In this document: positions 26,987 through 35,523 of the stretch, piece by piece
How positions within the stretch are numbered: the stretch's first letter is position 1
Layout: each line of letters begins with the position of its first letter
DNA from: Acidobacteriota bacterium
Lineage (GTDB): Bacteria > Acidobacteriota > Terriglobia > Acidiferrales > UBA7541
Direction of reading: 5' to 3'
DNA length: 39,296 nt
Assembly (NCBI GenBank): GCA_003224085.1
Contig: QHYK01000114.1
Location: 1-39,296, forward strand
Translations under genes and position numbers: made by a program
The notes under the pieces: model-generated
The model's input: the letters and a program-made list of their open reading frames with translations, nothing else
Databases searched by the model: none
What the model was told of the DNA's origin: nothing

Positions 26987-28030
26987 CTACTTTCCAACGA
27001 CCACGATCACGAACGAATCCGCCTTCATTTTGCCCCGCCGTTCTCCGGGAGCAGGCGGATCAAAATCCGCGGCCGGCATGAAAATGTTGTGCGTCTTCAA
27101 ATCCAGGCCCATCGTGCGTGCGCTGCGCTTGGTCGGAACATTCTCGACCACGGTGTATTTGTCGGGCGAATCCTCGTGGATCACAGTAAGAACGCCTTCG
27201 CCGCAGGAAGCGAAGAAGTCATTTGTCCCCGGATCGAATGCGGACGCATCCGGCCCGTTGCCGATTTCCGGCGTCGCCACGACCTTGCCCGTGTCCGCGT
27301 TCACGATCACCGAGACTTTGTCGTCGCAAACGGCATACAACCGGCGGTTCTTCACGTCCATCGACAGCCCCGAAGGCGATTTGCACGGCGCCAGCGGCCA
27401 GCGATGCACTTCGGCGATTTTCTGTGAATCGATCTGAATGAGTTCCGACGTGTCTTCGTTGTTTACGAAGATGCCGCCCTTTCCATCCGCGGCCGCAAAT
27501 TCGGGTTTGCCGCCAAGCGCCAGCGTGCCGGAAACGGCGCCGTCGGCCGCATTGATGGCGGTGGTGTTTTTCCCTCGCCCATTAAAGGTGAACACGCGCT
27601 TGCTCACCGCGTCGTACACGATGGCGTCTGGATTCCCGTCCGTCTTGACGGTGCCAATCGGCTTCAGCGTCTTCAGGTCGAAGATCGTCACGTTGTCCGT
27701 GCGGCCGTTGCTGGTGAATCCGCGCCCGAGGTCGTTTGCGATGGCAATGCCGTGCACGCCTTGCGTGTCTGGAATGTCGCCCACGACTGCGTACGTGTCC
27801 GCGTCCATCACCACGGTGTGTGTCCCGCGCGAGATGTACACGCGGCGCGCGCCGCTGTCCACGTACACGTAATCCCATCCGCCTTCCCCTCCCAGGGGCA
27901 CGGTCTTGATCACTTTGTATCCGGAAGCGCTGGAAGCAGGTGCTGCGAGGAGCGTTTGCGATCCGATGAAGAAGGCCGTTGTCAGGAGAACAAAACTCAT
28001 GAGTCCGATCAAGACTGTTTTTTTGAGCAT
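26987..28030 (-). CDS. Exported YncE-like beta-propeller protein
   Basis: A 347-residue protein with a signal peptide (1-29, cleavage near LLA-AP) followed by repeated beta-propeller blades of the YncE/YVTN type, which form a seven-bladed ring. Repeat-like segments are DYVYVDSGARRVYISRGTHT, GIAIANDLGRGFTSNG, AIVYDAVSKRVFTFNG and GLSMDVKNRRLYAVCDD, spaced by about 40-45 residues. These domains usually bind proteins or DNA or carry out periplasmic redox-related roles; no catalytic residues can be named. The ATG has AGAGAAAACGAC in front, a modest ribosome binding site. It lies 181 bp downstream of the S9 peptidase gene on the same strand; a small inverted repeat CTCAAC/GTTGAG (28130-28145) is in the gap. 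Confidence 0.88.
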   Translation of the reverse strand: MLKKTVLIGLMSFVLLTTAFFIGSQTLLAAPASSASGYKVIKTVPLGGEGGWDYVYVDSGARRVYISRGTHTVVMDADTYAVVGDIPDTQGVHGIAIANDLGRGFTSNGRTDNVTIFDLKTLKPIGTVKTDGNPDAIVYDAVSKRVFTFNGRGKNTTAINAADGAVSGTLALGGKPEFAAADGKGGIFVNNEDTSELIQIDSQKIAEVHRWPLAPCKSPSGLSMDVKNRRLYAVCDDKVSVIVNADTGKVVATPEIGNGPDASAFDPGTNDFFASCGEGVLTVIHEDSPDKYTVVENVPTKRSARTMGLDLKTHNIFMPAADFDPPAPGERRGKMKADSFVIVVVGK

Positions 28031-28211
28031 GTCGTTTTCTCTCTTCTGGGCTTGGGAGTTTTTGCGGTAAGTTTGCGAAGCCTATTAGTTCTAAAGTGCG
28101 AAACATAAACACAACATAAATCCGCGTGACTCAACAGAAGTTGAGAGCAATCCCGGCCATCATCGCGTTCTAACGAGAGGCGCATTTTGAGGCTTGCGCA
28201 AAGACTCCGCA

Positions 28212-30290
28212 CTATTTTGCTTTGTGCTGCTCAAACCACCCGGCCACGTACAGCATTTTGGCGACATGATGGCTAGGCCGCCTACTTATGCCATGCGGTT
28301 CTTCAGGCACGCGCACGAGAACCGCGTCTATATTCAACAGCTTCAGCGCCTCATAGAATTGTTCCGCCTCGGAAATCGGCGTGCGATAATCGGCCTCGCC
28401 GGTCATCACCAAAGTCGGCGTCTTGACCTTGGTCACCAGGTTCGTCAGCGAGCGCTGCAAGTATTGCTCCGTGTTGTCCCAAGGATTTCCGGGAAACCAG
28501 TACTGCGCCACCCACGGAATGTCGGACGTCAGCACAAAGCTGTACCAATTAATGACCGGATAAAGCGACGCCGCCGCGCGGAAACGTTCCGTGTGCTCGG
28601 TGGTCCAGCAGGTCAGCACGCCGCCTCCGCTTCCCCCCGTCACAAAAAGATTGTTCGTGTCGATGTAGCCTTTCGCCACCACGGCGTCCACCCCGCTGTT
28701 CAAATCATCGAAATCGTCGCCGGGATACGCGTGGTGAATCAAGTTGGCGAATTCCTCGCCGTAGCTGGTGCTGCCTCGCGGATTCGTATACAGCACCACG
28801 TAACCCATCGAAGCCCACACTTGCTTTTCAAAATCGAAGCGATCACCGTAATCCGCAAAGGGCCCGCCGTGAATCTCCAGAATGAGCGGATATTTCTTCG
28901 TAGCGTCGAAATCCGGCGGATGAATAATCCAGCCCTGGATCTTGCGCTTGTCTTTGGAGGACTCATACCAAATCTCCTCCACGCGGCCGGGCTTCTTCTG
29001 CGCCAACAGCTCTTCGTTCGAGGACGTAAGCACTTTCATCGCGCCGTTATTCACGATCGCGACGTTGCCGGGGTCGTCCGGCCGGCCATAAGTCATAGCC
29101 ACCAAGCCTGTCCGCGATACGGAAAACGAGCCGCCGCCATAGGCGCTGGTCGTCGAAGCAAGATGGTCCGCGACTTTCTTGCAGTTCCCTTCGGCCGAGC
29201 AGAAGCCCATCTTGGTGTCACCTTGATCGTCATATTGAAAATAGACGCCGCTATTGTCGGAGGCCCATTGCGGTCCCTGGATGTCCCGGTCGAGCTTGTC
29301 GGAAAGCGCGTGCGATCCGGTGCCATCGCGGTTCATCAGGTAAAGCTTTGTCGTTTGGTGGCCTTGCAGGCGGTCGTCAAAGCCGGTGTAAGCGATCCAC
29401 TTTCCATTCGGCGAGACGGCGGGCGAATTGTCCGGCCCTTTGCGATTTGTGAGCGCGCGCAATGCGCCGTCGGCGACGCTGAACTCGTAGACTTCCGTAT
29501 CAAACGCGGCATGGTCGGATTCCGGATGGCGATTTGCGGAAATAATCAGATATCTGCCGTCGGGAGTCCATTCCGCGCGAGCCGGGCTCCATTCATTTCC
29601 GCCATTGGCGAAATTCCCGTTTGTGACTTGCCGCGGCGCACCGCCGTCTGCGCTCACTACGAACACCTGCATGTAGCCCGACTTGAGATAACCGACGCCG
29701 TTGAAGCGATAGACGAGCCGATCGTACGCTTTCGGTGGGTCCGCCCACTTCGCGCCCGCCGGTGGGCTCGGCATATCAGCGAGGTGCGGACCTTTGGCGG
29801 GAACCAGCGCAGAGAACGAAAGCATCTTTCCATCCGGCGACCAGTTGATGGCCTCGGGCGAATCTTCGAGGTTGGTGATCCGCGCCGTTTGGCCGGTGTC
29901 CATCCAGCGAACATAAATCTGTTGTTTGCCGTCTGCATCGGAAAGAAACGCGATGCGTGTCCCGTCAGGCGACCAGCGTGGCGAAGAATCGCTTCGATTG
30001 CCAGTCGTCAAGGGGCGATGGTCCGTGCCGTCGGCATTGATAATCCACAGGTTCGAATAACGTTTGTCGGTTGCAGCGTCCGCAAACCGCCGCACGTAAA
30101 CGATTTTCTTTCCATCGGGCGAAATTTGCGGGTCCGTCGGCGTTTGGATCTGAAACTCGTCCATCGCCGTGAGTATGTGGGAAGGTTCTTGTGCCCGCAG
30201 CAATGGGGCGGAGCCAAGAATCAATGCCGCAGTTGCTGTCAGAGAAACCGCCGCGGCCAGAGAGGGAATCAAACGCGCTTTTCGTGTCAT
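28212..30290 (-). CDS. Exported S9 family (prolyl oligopeptidase-type) peptidase
   Basis: A 692-residue secreted serine peptidase. A signal peptide (1-33, cleavage near LRA-QE) is followed by a TolB/DPP-IV-like beta-propeller (about 45-430) with repeated WSPDG and SPDGK motifs, then the alpha/beta hydrolase domain (about 445-690). The triad is Ser554 in GGSGGG, Asp634 in GEADYRTP and His666 in EEPHGISRRPSH, with the oxyanion HGGPFADYG motif near 474-482. This is the acylaminoacyl-peptidase / dipeptidyl-peptidase branch, cleaving short peptides from the N-terminal side. The start has GAGGAGG upstream. It may be co-transcribed with the YncE-like gene. Confidence 0.93.
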   Translation of the reverse strand: MTRKARLIPSLAAAVSLTATAALILGSAPLLRAQEPSHILTAMDEFQIQTPTDPQISPDGKKIVYVRRFADAATDKRYSNLWIINADGTDHRPLTTGNRSDSSPRWSPDGTRIAFLSDADGKQQIYVRWMDTGQTARITNLEDSPEAINWSPDGKMLSFSALVPAKGPHLADMPSPPAGAKWADPPKAYDRLVYRFNGVGYLKSGYMQVFVVSADGGAPRQVTNGNFANGGNEWSPARAEWTPDGRYLIISANRHPESDHAAFDTEVYEFSVADGALRALTNRKGPDNSPAVSPNGKWIAYTGFDDRLQGHQTTKLYLMNRDGTGSHALSDKLDRDIQGPQWASDNSGVYFQYDDQGDTKMGFCSAEGNCKKVADHLASTTSAYGGGSFSVSRTGLVAMTYGRPDDPGNVAIVNNGAMKVLTSSNEELLAQKKPGRVEEIWYESSKDKRKIQGWIIHPPDFDATKKYPLILEIHGGPFADYGDRFDFEKQVWASMGYVVLYTNPRGSTSYGEEFANLIHHAYPGDDFDDLNSGVDAVVAKGYIDTNNLFVTGGSGGGVLTCWTTEHTERFRAAASLYPVINWYSFVLTSDIPWVAQYWFPGNPWDNTEQYLQRSLTNLVTKVKTPTLVMTGEADYRTPISEAEQFYEALKLLNIDAVLVRVPEEPHGISRRPSHHVAKMLYVAGWFEQHKAK

Positions 30291-30425
30291 CAGAGGACCT
30301 CCTCGCGCGCCGAAGTAAACAACGCGAACCTGGCCGTGTCAAGGTGGGCGCAACCGTGCCAACGGTGCGATCTCCTCTGAAGCCTTCATCCGCTCCTAAT
30401 AAGTGCATGTAAAAGCGGGGGGCCC

Positions 30426-32336
30426 TTAATGTTCCCACGGAAACTTGGGCGGAGGCCCTTGCGCCTTGCTCATGGACTGGAATGCGCTCTGCATCCACTC
30501 CATGGCCCCCGGAAAATCTTCCGGATGCTTGTTCAGATGCTTGAAGAACCGCTGGACGTCGAACGGTGCGCCGCCAAATGTGCGAAACGCCGAAGGCAGC
30601 GGCGGTCCGCCTGGCCGCCCGGCCGCGGGTATTTGGTCATGCAAGTGCACCGCGTACATGCTCCCGCCGGCCAAACTCTCATGGGGATACTGCATAATCC
30701 ACACGCAATTGTGGCCGTCCAGAACCATGTTCGCGGAAAGCGCTACCCACTTTCCTGCGTCCTCCGGCGCTGGATTCTGGCAACTCCACGTCTGAGCCTG
30801 TGGCACGAACACCGCGGGATCGGCAAACCCGTAATCGTCCAAGGGAAGTTTCTGGAGCCCGTGTTGTTCCGCGAACCGCTTCACCTCCGGGAGCGACTGG
30901 TCCCAATCCACGTTCGAGTCGTTGACCAAAGTGTGGGCAGGGCGCCCCATGCTCAGCAAATTGATGAACGGAAAATAGTAAGGATATGCATGCACTACAG
31001 TGAACAAGCAAGCGGCCGCGAGCGCTGCAACTACCACCCCTCCCAACGACAATCCGGCACCCAGAATCCGCGGCAATGGCGCGAGCAGCAAAATCAGCAG
31101 CACTGTGGGCACGCTGAAGTGCCGAATGCTGATGTCCAGCGGACTGAGCACACAGACCCCAGTAAACACAAGCAAGCTCACCCAAACAACACGCCAATGC
31201 ACCGCTACCTCTTCCGAAATCACCGGAGCGCTTTCCCCGCGGCGCCACTTTCGGCCAATCGCAATCAGCGGAGACAACCATAGCAAAATCAAAAACGCCA
31301 GCGGCGATTTCAGGCCAAAGACAACCGGGAAGTAGAACCACACGCCATGGGAATACGTTTGTCCGAGAATAAATGTTGGCCTCTTGCTGGTGAGCAGCAC
31401 CCAAAATATTCCTCGCAGATACAGCAGCGGAGGCATAAGCGCGCGGCGAAAAAAGAGCGCCACCGGACTGGTTCCCAGCCGGTAAAGCGCGCTGGTGGGT
31501 TGATGCCAGGAAAAAACCAGGTAGAAAACGTACACAAGCAGCGCCGCGCACAGCGTGCCCAGAAGCGTTGCCCGCCAGCGCACTCTTCGCCATTTGCGCA
31601 CCTCAGCCTGGTCCGCAGGCTGTCCGAGAACCGCGCGCCAACGCAGGCTCAGGGCGAAGGCCGCGAAGGCAAGAAACAAAATCCCTGCCGTGAATTTCGA
31701 GAGTAGGGCTCCCGCAAGGCTCAACCCAAACAGCAGCACGTTTTGCCGCGTTGCCGTCTGCCATACTTTGGCAAAGGTCCAGAGTGTGAGCACGGAAAAC
31801 AGCGTCAACGCCACGTCCGTGTGAACGAGCGGCCCAAAAGCGAGAAACGCTGGCGTGCCCACGTACAGGCTCAGGCAAAGCAATCCGCCCCACGGGCCTC
31901 CCAGGCGTCTCGCGCAAACGTAGATCGCCACGCCCAGCGCCAGCATCAACACCAGCATGGGTAACCGCGCCCACTTGAGCACGGTCTTCGGCTCGTTCCA
32001 CTTCTCGAGCAGCCATTCCCCGAATATCCACTGCCCCACGTACGAGGGAAAGAATTTGTCGCTGATGGTCCACGAAATATGTTGGTAGTCCGCGTGCACT
32101 CCTCGTATCACCACCGGAATTGCCGCCAGCATCTTTGGCAGCGGTGGGTGCTCGAAATTCATCCGCAGGTCGCGCCTTTGCAAATAACTGACGCCGGCGC
32201 CGATGTGGGAAACTTCATCCACGGTGACCGATTCGCGCAGAGCCGCGCCCCCCGCCAGCGCGGCCATCAACGCCAGCAGCAGGACCGCCAGCAAAATGCT
32301 GAATACACCGCGCTTCTTGCTTTCTTCCGGACTCAT
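30426..32336 (-). CDS. GT39-type membrane glycosyltransferase (ArnT/PMT-like)
   Basis: A 636-residue polytopic membrane protein. The N-terminal membrane helix (12-35) is followed by a periplasmic loop containing Asp40-Glu41 in VTVDEVSHIGAG and the EHPP motif (62-65), the pattern of lipid-linked-sugar transferases of the GT39/GT83 group. About a dozen hydrophobic segments follow, then a soluble C-terminal part (about 490-636) with a Pro/Gly-rich end. Such enzymes transfer sugars from polyprenyl phosphates to proteins or lipids at the outer face of the inner membrane; donor and acceptor are unknown. It is separated by 135 bp from the S9 gene downstream. Confidence 0.83.
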   Translation of the reverse strand: MSPEESKKRGVFSILLAVLLLALMAALAGGAALRESVTVDEVSHIGAGVSYLQRRDLRMNFEHPPLPKMLAAIPVVIRGVHADYQHISWTISDKFFPSYVGQWIFGEWLLEKWNEPKTVLKWARLPMLVLMLALGVAIYVCARRLGGPWGGLLCLSLYVGTPAFLAFGPLVHTDVALTLFSVLTLWTFAKVWQTATRQNVLLFGLSLAGALLSKFTAGILFLAFAAFALSLRWRAVLGQPADQAEVRKWRRVRWRATLLGTLCAALLVYVFYLVFSWHQPTSALYRLGTSPVALFFRRALMPPLLYLRGIFWVLLTSKRPTFILGQTYSHGVWFYFPVVFGLKSPLAFLILLWLSPLIAIGRKWRRGESAPVISEEVAVHWRVVWVSLLVFTGVCVLSPLDISIRHFSVPTVLLILLLAPLPRILGAGLSLGGVVVAALAAACLFTVVHAYPYYFPFINLLSMGRPAHTLVNDSNVDWDQSLPEVKRFAEQHGLQKLPLDDYGFADPAVFVPQAQTWSCQNPAPEDAGKWVALSANMVLDGHNCVWIMQYPHESLAGGSMYAVHLHDQIPAAGRPGGPPLPSAFRTFGGAPFDVQRFFKHLNKHPEDFPGAMEWMQSAFQSMSKAQGPPPKFPWEH

Positions 32337-32515
32337 TCCACTTCGGCTCCCTCAGCACCTGAACTTCCACCCGCCAGTCCGGCAATGATACCCGTTTCGG
32401 CCGGCAGCCTCGTATTTTCGTTTTCGTTGGTTTCTATTCTCTATCTAGCTTGTACGCCTGCCTCGGTGGCCCAATAACCATCCGACCGTTCGCAGCTTCA
32501 ATGGGAGAGGGCGCA

Positions 32516-32550
32516 CCCAGTCACGAGTCACCAATCACCAGGCACTTTTG
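32516..32550. repeat. 7-bp-periodic array upstream of the ogt relic
   Basis: Units in one phase are CCCAGTC (32516-32522), ACGAGTC, ACCAATC, ACCAGGC and ACTTTTG. Four of the five begin with AC and the central three share A-C at positions 1-2 and C at position 7. ACGAGTC is the same unit that is duplicated at 22627-22640. A further weaker T-rich heptad-like stretch lies at about 32411-32455. Confidence 0.55.
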
Positions 32551-32568
32551 CGTCGGCGCACCTAAGTC

Positions 32569-32833
32569 ATGAAATCAGCTTCCTACAGTCTGTTTGAAAC
32601 GTCGCCTGGCGCATGTGGCATTGCCTGGGGTGAATCCGGAGATTCAATCGCCCCGCCCGTCGTCACCGCTGTTCAGCCGCCGGAAACCACGACGCAAGCC
32701 ACCGAATCCCGTATCGCGCGAAGATCAGGTTCGAGCTCGCCAGGCACGCCTGCACCACGGATTGCCGAAGTCATAAAAAAAAAATCGCCGCCATCTTCAA
32801 GGGGAAGCTCAGGACTTTAAAAGTTGGCCGTAG
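32569..32833 (+). pseudogene. Relic of methylated-DNA-protein-cysteine methyltransferase (Ogt/MGMT)
   Basis: The ATG at 32569 opens a frame whose first ~70 residues resemble the N-terminal domain of acidobacterial O6-alkylguanine methyltransferases, with YSLFETSPGACGIAWGESGD, the TESRIARRSG stretch and RIAEVIKK. At the run of ten A (32775-32784) the frame shifts: the continuation IAA is in a second frame and GEAQDFKSWP in a third, ending at TAG 32831. The catalytic domain with the PCHR motif is missing altogether. At least two frameshifts and a large 3' loss make this a decayed gene, not a sequencing error. The intact gene repairs O6-alkylguanine in DNA. Confidence 0.65.
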
Positions 32834-33018
32834 CTCAGGCACGGAACCCGTTTTAGGGATGCCCCGCAAGCTGACCTCTCAAGTGAATGGGATCATTCCA
32901 GGCTCCAGGCAACTCCGGAGAGTTTGGGGGAACTTCCTGCTCTTTGCAAACGTATCGACCATTGAAGCCGTTTTCCCAGTTCAGGCTGCAAACAGTCATT
33001 GCCGGGCGTGGTGAGTTT

Positions 33019-35484
33019 ATGAATTTCAAACAGTTGCGGCAGGTCTTACGGCGGTTGGTTCGCGCGCCGATGTTTACGGTCATAACCCTAATCACTTTGG
33101 CAGCCGGAGTCGGGGCAAACACCGTGGTCTTCAGCGTGCTCGAAGGCGTGCTCTTGAAGCCTTTACCGTATCCGGGCTCCGACCAATTGGTGGGAGTCTG
33201 GCTCACCGCCCCGGGCATCCAACTGAAGGAAACCGAACTCTCGCCCTCGGATTATTTCATCTTTCGTGAACAGGGGCGGACTTTGAAGGACATCGGTTTG
33301 TACGCGGGCGATTCTGTGAGTGTGACAGGGATCGCCGAACCCGAGCAGGTTTCCGCTCTTCTAGTCACCGACGGCACGCTTCCCCTTCTTGGCGTCCAGC
33401 CAATGCTCGGACGCGAATTCACCAAGCAGGACGATTTGCCGGGCACAACCGAAACAGTGATCCTGACCCACGGGTATTGGCGCCGGAAGTTCGGCGGCGA
33501 CGCGTCCGCGGTGGGACGTACACTCCTCGTCGACGGCAAGGGCCGGCAAATCATCGGGGTGCTGCCGCCTAATTTTCATTTCTTGGACTGGGAAGATCCC
33601 GCATTGATCATTCCCTTCCGATTTGACCGCAACAAAACGAACCTCGGCAACTTCAGCTACGATGGCCTTGCGCGACTCCAACCAGGGGTCACGCTCGCGC
33701 AACTGAACGCGGATATTGCGCGAATGCTTCCCATAGTAATGCGCAGTTTTCCAACACCGCCTGGATTCAGCATGAAACTGTTTGAAGACGCGCATATCGG
33801 ACCGAACGCCCGGCCATTGAAACAGGATGTCGTGGGAAATGTAGGCAATGTCTTGTGGGTCCTGATGGGTTCCATCGGCATGGTCTTGCTGATTGCTTGC
33901 GCCAATGTGGCGAACCTGCTGCTCGTCCGAGTGGAGGGCCGGCGGCAGGAACTGGCCTTGCGCGCTGCGCTGGGAGCAGGTTGGGGCCGAATCGCCGGCG
34001 AATTGATGCTCGAAAGCACCACTCTTGGTCTTCTGGGAGGTGCGCTGGGTCTTGGTTTGGCTTACGCCACTTTGCTTGTCTTGCGCGCGATAGCGCCTTC
34101 GGGACTGCCGCGCATCCACGAGATCGGCATTGACGGTCCCGTTCTGCTATTCACTTTGGTCGCGGCGCTGCTCGCCAGCCTGGTGGTCTGTTGCGTTCCC
34201 ATCTTCAAGTACGCGGGCGCGCGCCTGACCACCGGCATTCGGGAGGGAGCGCGCGGCCTGAGTCACAGCAGGGAACAACATCGGGCGCGAAGCGTGCTGG
34301 TCGTCGTGCAAGTGGCGCTGGCGCTGGTTCTCCTGATTTGTTCGGGCCTAATGATTCGAACGTTTCGAGCCTTGACTAAAGTGAATCCCGGCTTCACGCA
34401 AGCGGACCGACTGCAAACTTTCCGCATCTCCATCCCGGACACGCAGGTCAAAGAACCGGAACGCGTCGTGCGCATGGAAGAGGACATCCTGCACAGGCTC
34501 GAGGCGATTCCGGGCGTCTCTTCGGCGAGCATCGGCACGGTAATCCCCATGAGCGGAGGCGGATGGCACGATCCCGTTTTTGTTGAAGGCCGCACCTACA
34601 CCGAGGGCCAGCTTCCGCCGCTGAGCCGGTTTAAGTTCGTCTCCCCCGGCTTTACGGCGACGATGGGCACTCCGTTGGTTGCGGGACGCGACCTGACTTG
34701 GACTGATACTTACAAGAGGATTCCCGTGGCTCTGGTTTCGGAAAATCTCGCGCGGGAATATTGGGGCGATCCTTCTCAGGCGCTCGGCAAGCGCATTCGC
34801 GTCAGCACAAAAGATGATTGGCGCGAAATCGTCGGCGTCGTCGGCGACGTCCATGACGACGGCGTGAATCAGAAGGCTGCCACGTGTGCGTATTGGCCTC
34901 TCATCATGGACCGTTTCGAATCCGACGATGTTTCGGTGCGGCGCGAGGTTTCCTACGCTATCCGCAGTTCGCGCGCCGGGTCGCAAAGCTTTCTCATCGA
35001 TGTTCGCGACGCGGCCTGGTCGGTAAATCCCAATCTCCCGCTCGCGGCCGTCCACACGGTGCAGTATTACTACGGACGATCACTGGCCCGCACTTGGTTT
35101 ACTCTCATCATGCTCGGTGTTGCGGGAAGCATGGCGCTTTTACTCGGCGTCGTTGGCATCTACGGCGTGATCGCGTACTCGGTGTCGCAGCGCACCAGGG
35201 AAATCGGCATCCGCATGGCCCTGGGCGCGCAACAGCAAAGTCTTACCGGTATGTTCGTGCGCCACGGATTATTGCTGGCCGGCATCGGCGTAGCTTGCGG
35301 TCTCTTCGCGGCGATAGTGTCAATGCGTCTTTTGTCCTCGCTCCTGTTCAACGTCAGACCCGTCGACCCGATCACCTATACCGCGGCATCCCTCGGACTC
35401 CTAGCGACTGCCTGGCTAGCGAGCTATCTGCCCTCCCGCCGCGCCACCACCGTAGACCCCGTGGAGGCCCTGCGCGCCGAGTAA
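33019..35484 (+). CDS. ADOP family orphan ABC permease (MacB/FtsX-like)
   Basis: An 821-residue membrane protein with duplicated permease halves. A short N-terminal TM helix (about 20-40; FTVITLITLAAGVGANTVVF) is followed by a MacB-like periplasmic core domain (about 45-270), an FtsX-type block with three helices (about 280-400), then a second TM (about 430-450), a second periplasmic domain (about 455-680) and a final FtsX block (about 690-810) with YSVSQRTREIGIRMALGAQ and closing PVEALRAE. This is the acidobacterial duplicated orphan permease architecture. No ATPase gene is adjacent, as is usual for the family. Function is unknown; an export or mechanotransmission role with a distant ATPase is inferred. 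The ATG at 33019 is preceded by GGTGAG; a longer in-frame start at 32887 would add an unconserved segment. Confidence 0.93.
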   Translation: MNFKQLRQVLRRLVRAPMFTVITLITLAAGVGANTVVFSVLEGVLLKPLPYPGSDQLVGVWLTAPGIQLKETELSPSDYFIFREQGRTLKDIGLYAGDSVSVTGIAEPEQVSALLVTDGTLPLLGVQPMLGREFTKQDDLPGTTETVILTHGYWRRKFGGDASAVGRTLLVDGKGRQIIGVLPPNFHFLDWEDPALIIPFRFDRNKTNLGNFSYDGLARLQPGVTLAQLNADIARMLPIVMRSFPTPPGFSMKLFEDAHIGPNARPLKQDVVGNVGNVLWVLMGSIGMVLLIACANVANLLLVRVEGRRQELALRAALGAGWGRIAGELMLESTTLGLLGGALGLGLAYATLLVLRAIAPSGLPRIHEIGIDGPVLLFTLVAALLASLVVCCVPIFKYAGARLTTGIREGARGLSHSREQHRARSVLVVVQVALALVLLICSGLMIRTFRALTKVNPGFTQADRLQTFRISIPDTQVKEPERVVRMEEDILHRLEAIPGVSSASIGTVIPMSGGGWHDPVFVEGRTYTEGQLPPLSRFKFVSPGFTATMGTPLVAGRDLTWTDTYKRIPVALVSENLAREYWGDPSQALGKRIRVSTKDDWREIVGVVGDVHDDGVNQKAATCAYWPLIMDRFESDDVSVRREVSYAIRSSRAGSQSFLIDVRDAAWSVNPNLPLAAVHTVQYYYGRSLARTWFTLIMLGVAGSMALLLGVVGIYGVIAYSVSQRTREIGIRMALGAQQQSLTGMFVRHGLLLAGIGVACGLFAAIVSMRLLSSLLFNVRPVDPITYTAASLGLLATAWLASYLPSRRATTVDPVEALRAE

Positions 35485-35523
35485 GGATTTCAACTCCTTG
35501 CTCGCGAGGTTCGGAGGAACATT

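Noticed and set aside
28194-30380. 728-codon open frame on the plus strand opposite the S9 peptidase
   Set aside because: Antisense shadow of a complete S9 peptidase with an intact catalytic triad; no recognisable domain.
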